NCBI GenBank assembly: GCA_052386745.1
Contig: JBQTJW010000005.1
Coordinates: forward strand, 124,001-188,000
Direction: 5' to 3'
DNA length: 64,000 bases
From: Panacagrimonas sp052386745
Lineage (GTDB): Bacteria; Pseudomonadota; Gammaproteobacteria; Nevskiales; Nevskiaceae
In this document: in pieces, positions 1-9,073 of the stretch
Numbering within the stretch: position 1 is the first letter of the stretch
Layout of the letters: every line of letters starts with the position of its first letter
Made by a program: the position numbers and the translations under genes
Notes under the pieces: generated by a model
Told to the model about the DNA's origin: nothing
What the model saw: only the letters and a program-made list of their open reading frames with translations
Database searches by the model: none

Positions 1-2402
1 TTCTGGTCCGCACGAACCACCGGCGGCACCTTGGTGGCCGCCTCGTACACGAAGGCGATCCGCTTCTGCGCCGCCTGCGGCTTGAACATCTCGACGATGG
101 CGGCAATGAACTCCGGAAGGTGGAGTTCGGCCGTCTCCAGCTTCAGCTTGCCGGACTCGATGCTCGCGATATCCAGCAAGCCGTCCACCAGCGACACCAG
201 ATGCTCGCCACTCATGCGAATCACCGAGAGCGCCAGCCGCCGCTGTTCGGCCGGCACCCAGTCGCCGCGTTCCAGCACCTGTGCGTAGCCCAGCACGCTG
301 TTCAGCGGCGTGCGCAGCTCATGGCTCACGCCGGTGATGTAGCGCGTCTTGGCCTGATTGGCCCGTTCGGCAGCACGCGTGGCGGCCTGCAGGGCGAGGT
401 CGGTGCGCTTGTGCGCCTCGATCTCTTCCATCAGCAGCTGTGTCTGGCGATTGGACTCTTCCTGCGCCACCCGGCGCGTTTCGGTGGTCAGCACCAGCCA
501 CCAGCACACCACGCCGCAGACCACTAGCACCGCGACGAAGGTCTTGATCGACATGTCGAACAGCGCGGTGTCGAGAGCCCCGGGCGAGGCTTCCAGGCTC
601 GACAGTTCCTGCCCGTACATCAGCGCGAAGATTGTCGCCAGCGTCCCGCCGACAAACAGCAGCAGCAGCACGTAATGCCTCAGCCGGGTGTTCATGCGTG
701 CAGACAGCGGCCCCAGCAGGAGCCAGCCCATTGCGGCACCCGCCTGCTGCGCCAGCGTCGCCTTTGGCTTGCACAGGTCGTTGCAGCGCGCATCCAGCGT
801 GCAGCACAGGGAGCAGATCGGCCCACGGTAGGCCGGGCACAGGGCCATGTCCTCGCCGTCGTAGGACTTCTCGCAGACGCAGCAGCGTCGATCGTCCGGC
901 CCCAGCGGATCCACCGGTCGCGCGATGTAGTAGCGGCCGTCGGTGGCCCAGGCAATCAGCGGCGCGGTGACCAGGGCCGTCAGCAGCGCGATGAAGGCGG
1001 AAAATGCCTGCGCGGCCTCACCGAACAGGCCGGTAAAGGCCAGGATCGACACGACCGAGGCCACGACCATGGCGCCGACGCCTACCGGGTTGATGTCGTA
1101 GAGGTGGGCGCGTTTGAACTCGATGCCCCTGGGGCTCAGGCCCAGCGGCTTGTTGATGACCAGGTCGGCCACCAGCGCCCCCACCCAGCTGATGGCCACG
1201 TTCGAGTACAGCGCGAGCACGTCCTCCAGCAGGCGGAACACGTCCAGCGCCATCAGCGCGAGCGCGATCCCCACGTTGAACACCAGCCACACCACCCGGC
1301 CGGGATGGCTATGCGTCAGCCGGGCGAAGAAGTTTGACCATGCCAGCGACCCGGCGTACGCGTTGGTAACGTTGATCTTGATCTGCGACAGCACCACGAA
1401 GATGCCCGTCACGACCAGCACCAGGTCGGCCGATTCAAACACGTAGCCGAAACCGATCCGGTACATCTCCGTGGGCTCCACCGCCTTCGCCGGTGAAATC
1501 TCGTGCTGGATGGCGACGAACGCCAGCAGCGCGCCGCCCAGCATCTTCAGCGCGCCCAGGCCGATCCAGCCTGGGCCTGCCGACAGCACGCAGAAGACCC
1601 AGCGCCGGCGATTCTTACCTGTCGCCTCGGGCATGAAGCGCAGGAAATCGATCTGCTCGCCGACCTGCGCCACCATCGACAGCAGGACGCTGCACGCGGA
1701 GCCGAACAGCAAGAGGGTGAATCCGCTGCCCTCCCCGCTGAAACCGGCGAAGCTCGGCAACGCCGCCACCATGCCGGGCTCACGCGCCACGATGAAGGCG
1801 AACGGCAGGACCATCAGCGCCAGCCAGAACGGCTGCGTCCAGGCCTGGAGTCGGCTGATCAGCGAGATGCCGTGCGTCACCAGTGGAATGATCACCAGTG
1901 CGCTGGCGAGATAGCCCCAGGTCAGCGGCAACCCGAAACAGAATTTGAGCGCCTGAGCGAGGATCGTGGCTTCCAGCGCAAAGAAGATGAAGGTGAACGA
2001 GGCATACACCAGGGACGTGATCGTGGAACCGATGTAGCCGAAACCCGCCCCGCGGGTGAGCAGGTCCATGTCCAGCCCGTACCGGGCGGCGTACCAGCTG
2101 ATGGGCAGGCCAGTGAGAAAGATGACCACGCTCACGGCGACGATCGCCCAGAACGCATTGGCAAAGCCGTAGCTCACCATGATCGCGGCGCCGATGGCCT
2201 CCAGCGCCAGGAAGGAGATGGCGCCGAACGCCGTGTTCGCTACGCGGAATTCAGACCACTTGCGCGACGACCTTGCGGTGAATCGCAGCGCGTAGTCTTC
2301 GATGGATTCGTTGGCGACCCAGGTGTTGTAGTCGCGCCGCACTTTCATGATCCGCTGCGGCGGCTGTTCGGGCATCGGCGGTGCTTTGAGCGGTGAGTTC
2401 AT
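1..2402 (-). CDS. NCS1 permease-fused sensor histidine kinase (3' end outside window)
   Basis: The reading frame is open from its first in-frame ATG to the window edge, so at least 800 residues are present and the C-terminus is missing. Residues 1 to about 480 form a many-helix permease resembling the NCS1 (cytosine/purine/allantoin) transporters. A patch with nine cysteines (about residues 504-545) follows, then two further membrane segments, a coiled linker, and a HisKA domain with the H-box SHELRTPLNSVLGYAQVL; the predicted phosphoacceptor is His694. The ATPase domain begins just before the edge, and a receiver may follow outside. The layout is like CbrA, where a transporter module senses a solute. 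The gene is divergent from the amide operon, so sensing an amide or urea is plausible but inferred. No clear ribosome site precedes the ATG; the in-frame ATG at 2375 is an alternative start. Confidence 0.85.
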   Translation of the reverse strand, partial: MNSPLKAPPMPEQPPQRIMKVRRDYNTWVANESIEDYALRFTARSSRKWSEFRVANTAFGAISFLALEAIGAAIMVSYGFANAFWAIVAVSVVIFLTGLPISWYAARYGLDMDLLTRGAGFGYIGSTITSLVYASFTFIFFALEATILAQALKFCFGLPLTWGYLASALVIIPLVTHGISLISRLQAWTQPFWLALMVLPFAFIVAREPGMVAALPSFAGFSGEGSGFTLLLFGSACSVLLSMVAQVGEQIDFLRFMPEATGKNRRRWVFCVLSAGPGWIGLGALKMLGGALLAFVAIQHEISPAKAVEPTEMYRIGFGYVFESADLVLVVTGIFVVLSQIKINVTNAYAGSLAWSNFFARLTHSHPGRVVWLVFNVGIALALMALDVFRLLEDVLALYSNVAISWVGALVADLVINKPLGLSPRGIEFKRAHLYDINPVGVGAMVVASVVSILAFTGLFGEAAQAFSAFIALLTALVTAPLIAWATDGRYYIARPVDPLGPDDRRCCVCEKSYDGEDMALCPAYRGPICSLCCTLDARCNDLCKPKATLAQQAGAAMGWLLLGPLSARMNTRLRHYVLLLLFVGGTLATIFALMYGQELSSLEASPGALDTALFDMSIKTFVAVLVVCGVVCWWLVLTTETRRVAQEESNRQTQLLMEEIEAHKRTDLALQAATRAAERANQAKTRYITGVSHELRTPLNSVLGYAQVLERGDWVPAEQRRLALSVIRMSGEHLVSLVDGLLDIASIESGKLKLETAELHLPEFIAAIVEMFKPQAAQKRIAFVYEAATKVPPVVRADQ

Positions 2403-2503
2403 GGCGGCGATGGCCCGGCAGGGCGGCTGACCCCATGTCTGGCCCTGGACAGAGCGACCGCAATAAGCGGGCCGCAGGCAGCAGCCAACCGGGCGCCGGT
2501 GCC

Positions 2504-2519
2504 TACGCACATCTGCGTA
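2504..2519. promoter_or_regulatory. 7-2-7 inverted repeat, candidate response-regulator site
   Basis: TACGCAC-AT-CTGCGTA is a pair of inverted heptamers around two bases, apart from the outermost match at the spacer edge. It is the architecture bound by NarL/FixJ-class response regulators. It lies in the 291-bp gap between the kinase and the amide operon. Binding is inferred only. Confidence 0.4.
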
Positions 2520-2582
2520 TCGACAAACGGGCTGATCCCGCCGCGCCATGCATGCAGTGGCGCCTGAGCCCGCCGGCCCGCA

Positions 2583-2598
2583 TACGCAGTTTCACGTA
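2583..2598. promoter_or_regulatory. Second 7-2-7 inverted repeat
   Basis: TACGCAG-TT-TCACGTA shares the left heptamer core TACGCA and the outer CGTA of the site at 2504-2519. The two centres are 79 bp apart, and this copy ends 95 bp before the first gene of the amide operon. Confidence 0.35.
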
Positions 2599-2693
2599 GG
2601 CAGACCCGCGTATTTCTTCGAGGCGAAAGGCTTCGTAGGCTCCAGCCATCGCCATCAGTAACCCCGTCCGGATCACTTCATTCCTGGAGCCCC

Positions 2694-3953
2694 ATGAGCA
2701 TCTACAACATCGACATCACCCGCCGGCAACTGATCAAGATGCTGGGCCAGGGGGCAGCCGCAAGCGCATTGTTCGGGTCCGGCCTGCCCTCGTTTGCCGC
2801 CGCGGCGCCCGCAACATCGGCGATCAATACCACCGGCCTCGCGGTGACGGACAAGACCGTCACCGTCGGCATCCTGCACAGCATCACCGGCACCATGTCG
2901 ATCTCCGAGACCGGATCGGTGGAAGCCGAGAAGCTGGCCATCGCCCAGATCAACGAGATGGGCGGCGTGCTTGGCCGCAAGATCGAGTTCATCCAGGAAG
3001 ACGGGGCCAGCGACTGGCCGACGTTTGCAGAAAAGGCCAAGAAGCTGCTGGTACAGGACAAGGTCGCGGCGGTGATGGGGTGTTGGACCAGCGCCTCGCG
3101 AAAGGCCGTGCTGCCGGTGTTCGAGCAGTACAACGGCATGCTCTATTACCCCACGTTCTACGAAGGGCTGGAGCAGTCCAAGAACGTCATCTACACCGGC
3201 CAGGAAGCCACGCAGCAGATCATTGCGGGCCTCGACTGGGTCATCAAGGAAAAGGGCGCCAAAAGCTTCTACCTGCTGGGCTCGGACTACATCTGGCCGC
3301 GCACGTCCAACAAGATCGCGCGCAAGCACATCGTCGACAAGAAGGGCCTCACGGTGGTGGGCGAGGAATACTTCCCGCTCGGCAGCACGCAGTTCAACAG
3401 CGTGATCAACAAGATGAAGCTGAAGAAGCCGGACGTGATCTACGCGATCATCGTCGGCGGCAGCAACGTGGCCTTCTACAAGCAGCTCAAGGCCGCGGGC
3501 GTGGACCTGTCCAAGCAGACGCTGATGACCATCTCGGTGACCGAGGACGAGATGCTCGGCATCGGTGGCGAAAACATCGTCGGTGCCTATGCCTGCATGA
3601 AGTATTTCCAGTGCCTGGACAACGCCAACAACAAGGCTTTCGTCGCCGCGTTCAAGAAGATGTGGGGGGCGGACTCGGTCATCGGTGACGTCACCCAGGC
3701 CGCCTACCTGGGGCCCTGGCTGTGGAAGGCGACGGTGGAAAAGGCCGGCAGTTTCGACGTCGACAAGATCGCCGCCGCCTCGCCAGGCGTGGAATTCAAG
3801 GGCGCGCCGGAGGGCTATGTGCGCATCCACGAGAACCACCACCTGTGGAGCAAGACCCGCGTCGGGCGCGCCCGCGCCGACGGGCAGTACGACCTGATCT
3901 ACGAGACCACGGACCTGGTGGAGCCCGATCCCTTCCCGAAGGGTTACCAGTAA
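2694..3953 (+). CDS. fmdD: Amide/urea ABC transporter substrate-binding protein (FmdD/UrtA family)
   Basis: This is the periplasmic binding protein of a branched-chain-amino-acid-type ABC importer for short amides or urea. The 419 residues match the UrtA/FmdD length. After a cleavable leader comes a two-lobed type I periplasmic fold, with family segments such as VGILHSITGTMSISETG and QEDGASDWPTFAEKAKKL. The N-terminus reads TRRQLIK followed by a hydrophobic stretch and an alanine-rich end, which fits a twin-arginine signal. The start is preceded by TGGAG. It is first in a seven-gene run with very short gaps. The formamidase downstream favours formamide or related amides over urea, but both remain possible. 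Confidence 0.93.
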   Translation: MSIYNIDITRRQLIKMLGQGAAASALFGSGLPSFAAAAPATSAINTTGLAVTDKTVTVGILHSITGTMSISETGSVEAEKLAIAQINEMGGVLGRKIEFIQEDGASDWPTFAEKAKKLLVQDKVAAVMGCWTSASRKAVLPVFEQYNGMLYYPTFYEGLEQSKNVIYTGQEATQQIIAGLDWVIKEKGAKSFYLLGSDYIWPRTSNKIARKHIVDKKGLTVVGEEYFPLGSTQFNSVINKMKLKKPDVIYAIIVGGSNVAFYKQLKAAGVDLSKQTLMTISVTEDEMLGIGGENIVGAYACMKYFQCLDNANNKAFVAAFKKMWGADSVIGDVTQAAYLGPWLWKATVEKAGSFDVDKIAAASPGVEFKGAPEGYVRIHENHHLWSKTRVGRARADGQYDLIYETTDLVEPDPFPKGYQ

Positions 3954-3978
3954 GCCGTCGGACTGGCAGGAGAGCGCC

Positions 3979-4902
3979 ATGGGCGGCTATACGATTGCCG
4001 AGCTGGGTTCGATCTTCTCGATGCAGGCGTTTGCGGGCCTGATCCTGTTCTCGGTGTTCGTCCTGATGGCGCTGGGCCTCGCGATCATCTTCGGCCAGAT
4101 GGGCGTGATCAACATGGCGCACGGGGAGTTCATGATCCTGGGCGCCTACGTGACCTATGTCTGCTCGCACGTCTTCAGTCACTGGCTGCCCTGGGCCTAC
4201 CCGGGATATTTCGTCCTGGCGATGGTGCTGGCGTTCTTCGCCAGCGGTGCGCTGGGACTGCTGGTGGAATGGGCGGTGGTCCGCCACCTGTACCGCCGGC
4301 CGCTGGACACGCTGCTCGCGACCTGGGGACTGAGCCTGGTGCTGCAGCAGGTGTTCCGCTCGGTGTTCGGTGCGCGCGAAGTGGGGGTGGAATTGCCGCA
4401 ATGGCTGATGGGTTCGCTGTCGCTCAGCGACTCCATCCAGGTACAGATCAACGGCCTGTTCGTGGTGGGGCTCACCATCCTGATCAGCGTGGGCACCTTC
4501 ATGCTGATGTTCCGTTCGCGCTGGGGTCTGCAGGTGCGCGCCATCACGGCCAACCGCACCATGAGCGGCGCCGTCGGCATCAACACCCGCAAGGTCGATG
4601 CGTTCACATTCGCCTTCGGTTGCGGCATTGCGGGTGTCGCCGGCAGCGCGTTCACCATGATCGGGTCCACCAGCCCGTCCGCGGGTCAGCTTTACATCGT
4701 CGATACCTTCCTGGTGGTGGTCTTCGGCGGCGCCCAGAGCCTGCTCGGCACGATCGCGTCGGCCTTCAGCATCTCGCAGGCGCAGTCGACACTGGAGTTC
4801 TTCCTCAGCGGGTCCACGGCCAAGGTCATTACGCTGCTGGCGGTCATCGTGCTGCTGATGCTTCGCCCACAGGGCCTGTTCGTGCTCAAAGTGAGGAAGT
4901 GA
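3979..4902 (+). CDS. fmdE: Amide/urea ABC transporter permease (FmdE/UrtB family)
   Basis: A polytopic inner-membrane permease of the LivH/UrtB class, 307 residues, that forms one half of the transport channel. The sequence contains the typical GLAIIFGQMGVINMAHGEF segment of this family near residue 35, followed by repeated hydrophobic helices. A good AGGAGA ribosome site lies before the ATG, 25 bases after the binding-protein stop. The last helix ends in a basic tail (VLKVRK). It pairs with the second permease, whose ATG follows one base after this stop codon. Confidence 0.93.
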   Translation: MGGYTIAELGSIFSMQAFAGLILFSVFVLMALGLAIIFGQMGVINMAHGEFMILGAYVTYVCSHVFSHWLPWAYPGYFVLAMVLAFFASGALGLLVEWAVVRHLYRRPLDTLLATWGLSLVLQQVFRSVFGAREVGVELPQWLMGSLSLSDSIQVQINGLFVVGLTILISVGTFMLMFRSRWGLQVRAITANRTMSGAVGINTRKVDAFTFAFGCGIAGVAGSAFTMIGSTSPSAGQLYIVDTFLVVVFGGAQSLLGTIASAFSISQAQSTLEFFLSGSTAKVITLLAVIVLLMLRPQGLFVLKVRK

Positions 4903-4903
4903 G

Positions 4904-6025
4904 ATGCCCGCCGCCGTTGCCAGCTTCCGCCGCGACCTCGTGCCCTACCTGCTCCTGGCCACGCTGCTGGCAGTGGTGTTCCCGCTGGTCCTGGAGAACT
5001 TCAGGCTCAACCTGGTTGGCAAGTACCTGAGTTTCAGCTTCGTGGCGCTCGGACTGGTGCTGTGCTGGGGCTATTGCGGTGTGCTGAGCCTGGGGCAGGG
5101 CCTGTTCTTCGGCCTGGGCGGCTATTGCATGGCCATGTTCCTCAAGCTGGAAGCCTCGGACCCGGTAAGCACCAAGATCCAGTCCACACCCGGTATCCCG
5201 GATTTCATGGACTGGAACCAGATCACCGAGTTGCCGGCGTTCTGGGAACCCTTTCACTCGCTCGCCTTCACCGTTGCCGCCATCATCCTGGTGCCGGTGG
5301 TGTTTTCGCTGGTGGTGGGCACGGCCATGTTCAAGCGCAGGGTCGGCGGCGTGTACTTCGCCATCATCACCCAGGCGCTGGCGGCAGTGGCGACCATCCT
5401 CATCATTGGGCAGCAGGGATTCACCGGCGGCGTCAACGGCATCACCGACCTGCGAACGCTGCATGGCTGGGACATCCGCCCGGACGCTGCCAAGACGGCG
5501 CTCTACTTCGTCTGCGTCACGCTCCTGCTCGCCTCCATCGTCACCTCGCAAGCGGTGCTGCGCAGCAAGCTGGGCCGCATCCTGGTGGCGATCCGCGACA
5601 AGGAAGAGCGGGTGCGCTTCTCCGGCTACGACGTGGCCAATTTCAAGATCTTCGTGTTCTGCTTTGCCGCCGTGCTGTCGTCCATCGGCGGGGCGATGTT
5701 CACCTTGCAGGTCGGCTTCATGTCGCCTTCGATCATCGGAATCGTGCCGTCGATCGAGATGGTGATCTTCTGCGCCCTAGGCGGCCGGTTGTCGCTGTTC
5801 GGGGCGGTACTGGGCGCGCTGCTGGTCAACGCAGCGAAGACCGCGTTCTCAGAGGCCTTTCCGCAACTCTGGCTGTTTGCGATGGGCGGGCTGTTCATCT
5901 CGGTGGTGCTGTACTTCCCCACCGGGCTGGCAGGCGTGATGGCGGAGCGGCTGGGTCCGCGCATCGACCGCTGGCGCGGGCGGAAGCGCACTGCGGCCCT
6001 CGTATCCGCCAGCGCCCGGGACTGA
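4904..6025 (+). CDS. fmdF: Amide/urea ABC transporter permease (FmdF/UrtC family)
   Basis: The second permease, LivM/UrtC class, 373 residues and about ten hydrophobic helices. The segment SFSFVALGLVLCWGYCGVLS is the family signature preceding the helix that contacts its partner. An EAA-like cytoplasmic loop (VAIRDKEERVRFSGYDV) should dock the ATPases. The gene starts one base after the fmdE stop codon and ends four bases before the first ATPase, so the transporter genes are almost certainly co-transcribed. Nothing looks truncated. Confidence 0.93.
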   Translation: MPAAVASFRRDLVPYLLLATLLAVVFPLVLENFRLNLVGKYLSFSFVALGLVLCWGYCGVLSLGQGLFFGLGGYCMAMFLKLEASDPVSTKIQSTPGIPDFMDWNQITELPAFWEPFHSLAFTVAAIILVPVVFSLVVGTAMFKRRVGGVYFAIITQALAAVATILIIGQQGFTGGVNGITDLRTLHGWDIRPDAAKTALYFVCVTLLLASIVTSQAVLRSKLGRILVAIRDKEERVRFSGYDVANFKIFVFCFAAVLSSIGGAMFTLQVGFMSPSIIGIVPSIEMVIFCALGGRLSLFGAVLGALLVNAAKTAFSEAFPQLWLFAMGGLFISVVLYFPTGLAGVMAERLGPRIDRWRGRKRTAALVSASARD

Positions 6026-6029
6026 GCCG

Positions 6030-6773
6030 ATGAGCGAAACCAACTTCCTCCTCGCGCTGGAGAACGTGACCGTTTCATTCGATGGCTTCCGGGCCGTGAA
6101 CGACCTCACGCTGTACGTCAGCAAGAACGAGATCCGCGTGATCATCGGCCCCAACGGTGCCGGCAAGACCACGGTGCTGGACCTGATCTGCGGACGCACC
6201 AGGGTCACCGACGGGTCCATCAAGTTCAACAACCGTGAGCTTACGACCCTGCGCGAACACGAAATTGTGCGCCTGGGCGTGGGGCGCAAGTTCCAGAACC
6301 CGTCCATCTACGAAGACCTGACGGTGTTCGAGAACCTGGAGATTTCCTATCCCCAGGGCCGGAGCGTGTTCGGCGCGCTCACCTTCCGCCGCACGGCGGC
6401 CGTGAAGCAGCGCGTGCAGGAAGTGGCCGAGATGATCTTTCTCTCTGCGCATCTAAACCGGCGTGCCGAGATGCTGAGCCATGGACAGAAGCAGTGGCTG
6501 GAGATCGGCATGCTGCTGATCCAGGATCCGGAACTGCTGATGCTCGATGAGCCCGTGGCCGGCATGAGCGTGGCCGAACGCGCTCAGACCGCCGAACTGC
6601 TCAACACCATCACCAAGAACCGCGCCGTGCTGGTCATCGAGCACGACATGAAGTTCGTCGAAAGCATTGCCGACCGGGTCACGGTCCTGCACCAGGGCAA
6701 GGTGCTGGCCGATGGCAGCATGGCCGGCGTGCAGAACGACGAACGCGTCAAGGAAGTCTATCTCGGGCACTGA
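6030..6773 (+). CDS. urtD: Amide/urea ABC transporter ATPase (UrtD/LivG family)
   Basis: A 247-residue ATP-binding subunit that powers the importer. It has a complete Walker A (GPNGAGKTT), a signature motif in the form LSHGQKQWLEIGM rather than LSGGQ, Walker B LLMLDEPVAGM and the switch histidine in VLVIEHDM. LSHGQ is the usual variant in UrtD proteins, which separates this subunit from the LSGGQ-bearing UrtE that follows. Its position between the permease and the second ATPase is the normal urtABCDE/fmd order. Confidence 0.92.
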   Translation: MSETNFLLALENVTVSFDGFRAVNDLTLYVSKNEIRVIIGPNGAGKTTVLDLICGRTRVTDGSIKFNNRELTTLREHEIVRLGVGRKFQNPSIYEDLTVFENLEISYPQGRSVFGALTFRRTAAVKQRVQEVAEMIFLSAHLNRRAEMLSHGQKQWLEIGMLLIQDPELLMLDEPVAGMSVAERAQTAELLNTITKNRAVLVIEHDMKFVESIADRVTVLHQGKVLADGSMAGVQNDERVKEVYLGH

Positions 6774-6779
6774 CCGACC

Positions 6780-7475
6780 ATGAGCCTGATCGACGTCAAG
6801 AACCTGCACGTACGCTACGGCCAGAGCGAGGTGCTGCACGGAATCAATCTTTCGGTGGCGCCCGGCGAGATCGTCGCCGTGGTGGGCCGCAACGGCATGG
6901 GCAAGTCCACGCTGATGAAGTCGTTGATCGGCGTGCTGCCGGTGGCCAGCGGCAGCATCCACGTTGGCGCCGCCGACATCAGCAAGGCGCCAAGTCACCA
7001 GCGCGTGAAAGACGGCATCGGATACGTGCCCCAAGGGCGCGGCATCTTCGGCACGATGACCGTGCGCGAGAACATCGAGACCGGCCTGGTTGCATCCGGA
7101 CGCAAGACCATTCCGCCGGAGCTGTACGAGATCTTCCCGGTACTCAAGGAGTTCGACAAACGCCGTGGAGGCAACCTGTCGGGTGGCCAGCAGCAGCAGC
7201 TTGCGATTGCGCGGGCCCTGGCCAGCGACCCGAAAGTGCTGCTGCTGGATGAACCCACGGAGGGCATCCAGCCTTCGATCATCAAGGATATTGCCCGCAC
7301 CCTGAAGCAGATCCGCGACGCCCGGAATCTCTGCATCGTGGTGTGCGAGCAGGTACTGAGTTTCGTCCTCGACATCGCCGATCGCGTGCTGGTGCTCGAG
7401 AACGGGCGCGTGGTGGCCAACAGCCTGCGCGCCGACGTGGACGAAGCCGCCGTCGCCCGTTTCCTAGCCGTCTGA
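6780..7475 (+). CDS. urtE: Amide/urea ABC transporter ATPase (UrtE/LivF family)
   Basis: The second ATPase, 231 residues. Walker A is GRNGMGKST, the signature is LSGGQQQQLAIARAL, Walker B is VLLLDEPTEGI, and the Q-loop region reads GYVPQGRGIFGTMTV. It starts six bases after urtD ends. The unusual methionine in GRNGMGK is common in UrtE proteins. With UrtD it should form an asymmetric ATPase pair beneath FmdE/FmdF. Confidence 0.92.
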   Translation: MSLIDVKNLHVRYGQSEVLHGINLSVAPGEIVAVVGRNGMGKSTLMKSLIGVLPVASGSIHVGAADISKAPSHQRVKDGIGYVPQGRGIFGTMTVRENIETGLVASGRKTIPPELYEIFPVLKEFDKRRGGNLSGGQQQQLAIARALASDPKVLLLDEPTEGIQPSIIKDIARTLKQIRDARNLCIVVCEQVLSFVLDIADRVLVLENGRVVANSLRADVDEAAVARFLAV

Positions 7476-7497
7476 GCCCACACAACAGGAGCACGCC

Positions 7498-8730
7498 ATG
7501 CCCGTGAAGAAGCTGATCGAGGTTGACCTCAAGACTTCGCCCTACGACAACGACATGATCCACAACCGCTGGCACCCCGATGTGCCAATCGTGTCGTGGG
7601 TGAAGCCGGGCGACGATTTCATCATCGAGACGTACGACTGGACCGGCGGCCAGATCCAGAACGATGAGAACGCCGGCGACATCCGCGACGTCGATCTCAG
7701 CCAGGTGCATTTTCTGAGCGGACCCATCGGCGTCGAAGGCGCGGAGCCCGGCGACCTGCTGGTGGTGGACCTGCTCGATGTCGGCGCAAAGCCGGACAGT
7801 CTCTGGGGCTTCAACGCGTTTTTCTCGAAGAAGAACGGCGGCGGATTTCTCACCGACCATTTCCCGCTCGCGCAGAAGTCCATCTGGGATCTGAAGGGCA
7901 TGTTCACGTCTTCGCGTCACGTACCGGGCGTGAACTTCGCGGGCCTGATTCATCCCGGCCTGATTGGCTGCCTGCCCGACCAGAAATTGCTCGACACGTG
8001 GAACGCTCGCGAAGGCGCGCTCGTCTCCACCGACCCCAACCGCGTTCCGCCGCTAGGCACCGTTCCGCAAGCTGACACCGCGCACATGGGCCGCCTCAAG
8101 GGCGCTGCCCGAGACAAGGCGGCGGCCGAAGGCGCACGCACCGTCCCTCCGCGTGAACATGGGGGCAACTGCGACATCAAGGACCTCTCGCGCGGCTCCA
8201 AGATCTACTTCCCGGTCTACGTGAAGGGCGCAGGGCTCTCAATGGGCGACCTGCATTTCTCGCAGGGCGATGGCGAGATCACCTTCTGCGGCGCCATCGA
8301 GATGGCCGGTTGGCTGCACATCCGGGTCAGCCTGATCAAGGACGGCGTGGCCAAGTACGCCATCAAGAACCCGATCTTCCGGCCCAGCCCGATCACCCCC
8401 AACTACAAGGATTACCTGATCTTCGAGGGCATCTCGGTGGACGATGCCGGCAAGCAGCATTACCTCGACGTGCACGTGGCCTACCAGCAGGCCTGCCTGA
8501 ACGCAATCAATTACCTCAAGAAGTTCGGGTACTCCGGGGCGCAGGCCTACTCCATCCTGGGAACTGCGCCGGTGCAGGGGCACATCAGCGGCATTGTCGA
8601 CATTCCCAACGCCTGCGCGACGCTGTACCTGCCGACGGAAATCTTCGAGTTCGACATCATGCCGGGCGCCGCGGGGCCAACCAGGTTCCTCGACGGCAGC
8701 ATCGATATCCCGCTGGCGCAAGATCTGTAG
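7498..8730 (+). CDS. fmdA: Formamidase
   Basis: Hydrolyses formamide to formate and ammonia, so imported amide becomes a nitrogen source. The 410 residues match the FmdA/AmdA acetamidase-formamidase family length, with the typical opening (KTSPYDNDMIHNRWHPD), the GDFI...YDWTGGQI region and the GDLHFSQGDGEI motif. An AGGAG ribosome site lies at ideal distance. The gene directly follows the five transporter genes with a 22-base gap. Formamidase rather than urease or urea carboxylase is the reason to name the whole operon fmd. Activity on longer amides cannot be excluded from sequence. Confidence 0.93.
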   Translation: MPVKKLIEVDLKTSPYDNDMIHNRWHPDVPIVSWVKPGDDFIIETYDWTGGQIQNDENAGDIRDVDLSQVHFLSGPIGVEGAEPGDLLVVDLLDVGAKPDSLWGFNAFFSKKNGGGFLTDHFPLAQKSIWDLKGMFTSSRHVPGVNFAGLIHPGLIGCLPDQKLLDTWNAREGALVSTDPNRVPPLGTVPQADTAHMGRLKGAARDKAAAEGARTVPPREHGGNCDIKDLSRGSKIYFPVYVKGAGLSMGDLHFSQGDGEITFCGAIEMAGWLHIRVSLIKDGVAKYAIKNPIFRPSPITPNYKDYLIFEGISVDDAGKQHYLDVHVAYQQACLNAINYLKKFGYSGAQAYSILGTAPVQGHISGIVDIPNACATLYLPTEIFEFDIMPGAAGPTRFLDGSIDIPLAQDL

Positions 8731-8740
8731 GAGACGCGCG

Positions 8741-9073
8741 ATGCCGGTATACGACTACCAGTGCGACAGCGCTGGTTGTGAAGGCTTCACCGAACTGCGC
8801 AGCATCGCCCGGCGCGACGAATCCGCGCGCTGTCCAAACTGCCAGCTTCCGGCGAACCGGGTGCTGCATGCACCCCAGCTGGCCGTCATGCCAGCCGCCA
8901 CGCGCGCCGCCCACGCCACCAACGAGCGCAGCTCACACGAACCGGCCAGTACCCGAAGCCGCGGACACGGCAGTGGCTGCGCGTGCTGCCGGCCATCGAA
9001 GCCGGCGGCCCTGGACCGCCCAGCCACGCCAAAGTCGTTCCCGCGCCATCGACCCTGGATGATTTCGCACTAA
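8741..9073 (+). CDS. fmdB: FmdB-family zinc-ribbon protein
   Basis: A 110-residue protein starting MPVYDYQC, the characteristic opening of FmdB, a small putative regulatory or chaperone protein found with formamidase genes. Four cysteines (8, 13, 32 and 35) make a zinc ribbon, with CX4C in the first knuckle where CX2C is more usual. The remaining 70 residues are basic and low complexity, and contain an extra CACC cluster. It begins ten bases after the fmdA stop codon. A longer frame extends back into fmdA, but this ATG is the family start. Confidence 0.85.
   Translation: MPVYDYQCDSAGCEGFTELRSIARRDESARCPNCQLPANRVLHAPQLAVMPAATRAAHATNERSSHEPASTRSRGHGSGCACCRPSKPAALDRPATPKSFPRHRPWMISH

Noticed and set aside
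2714..3980. Large minus-strand open frame opposite the amide-binding protein gene
   Set aside because: A shadow frame from third-position GC bias; no domain, and fmdD has clear family features on the plus strand.
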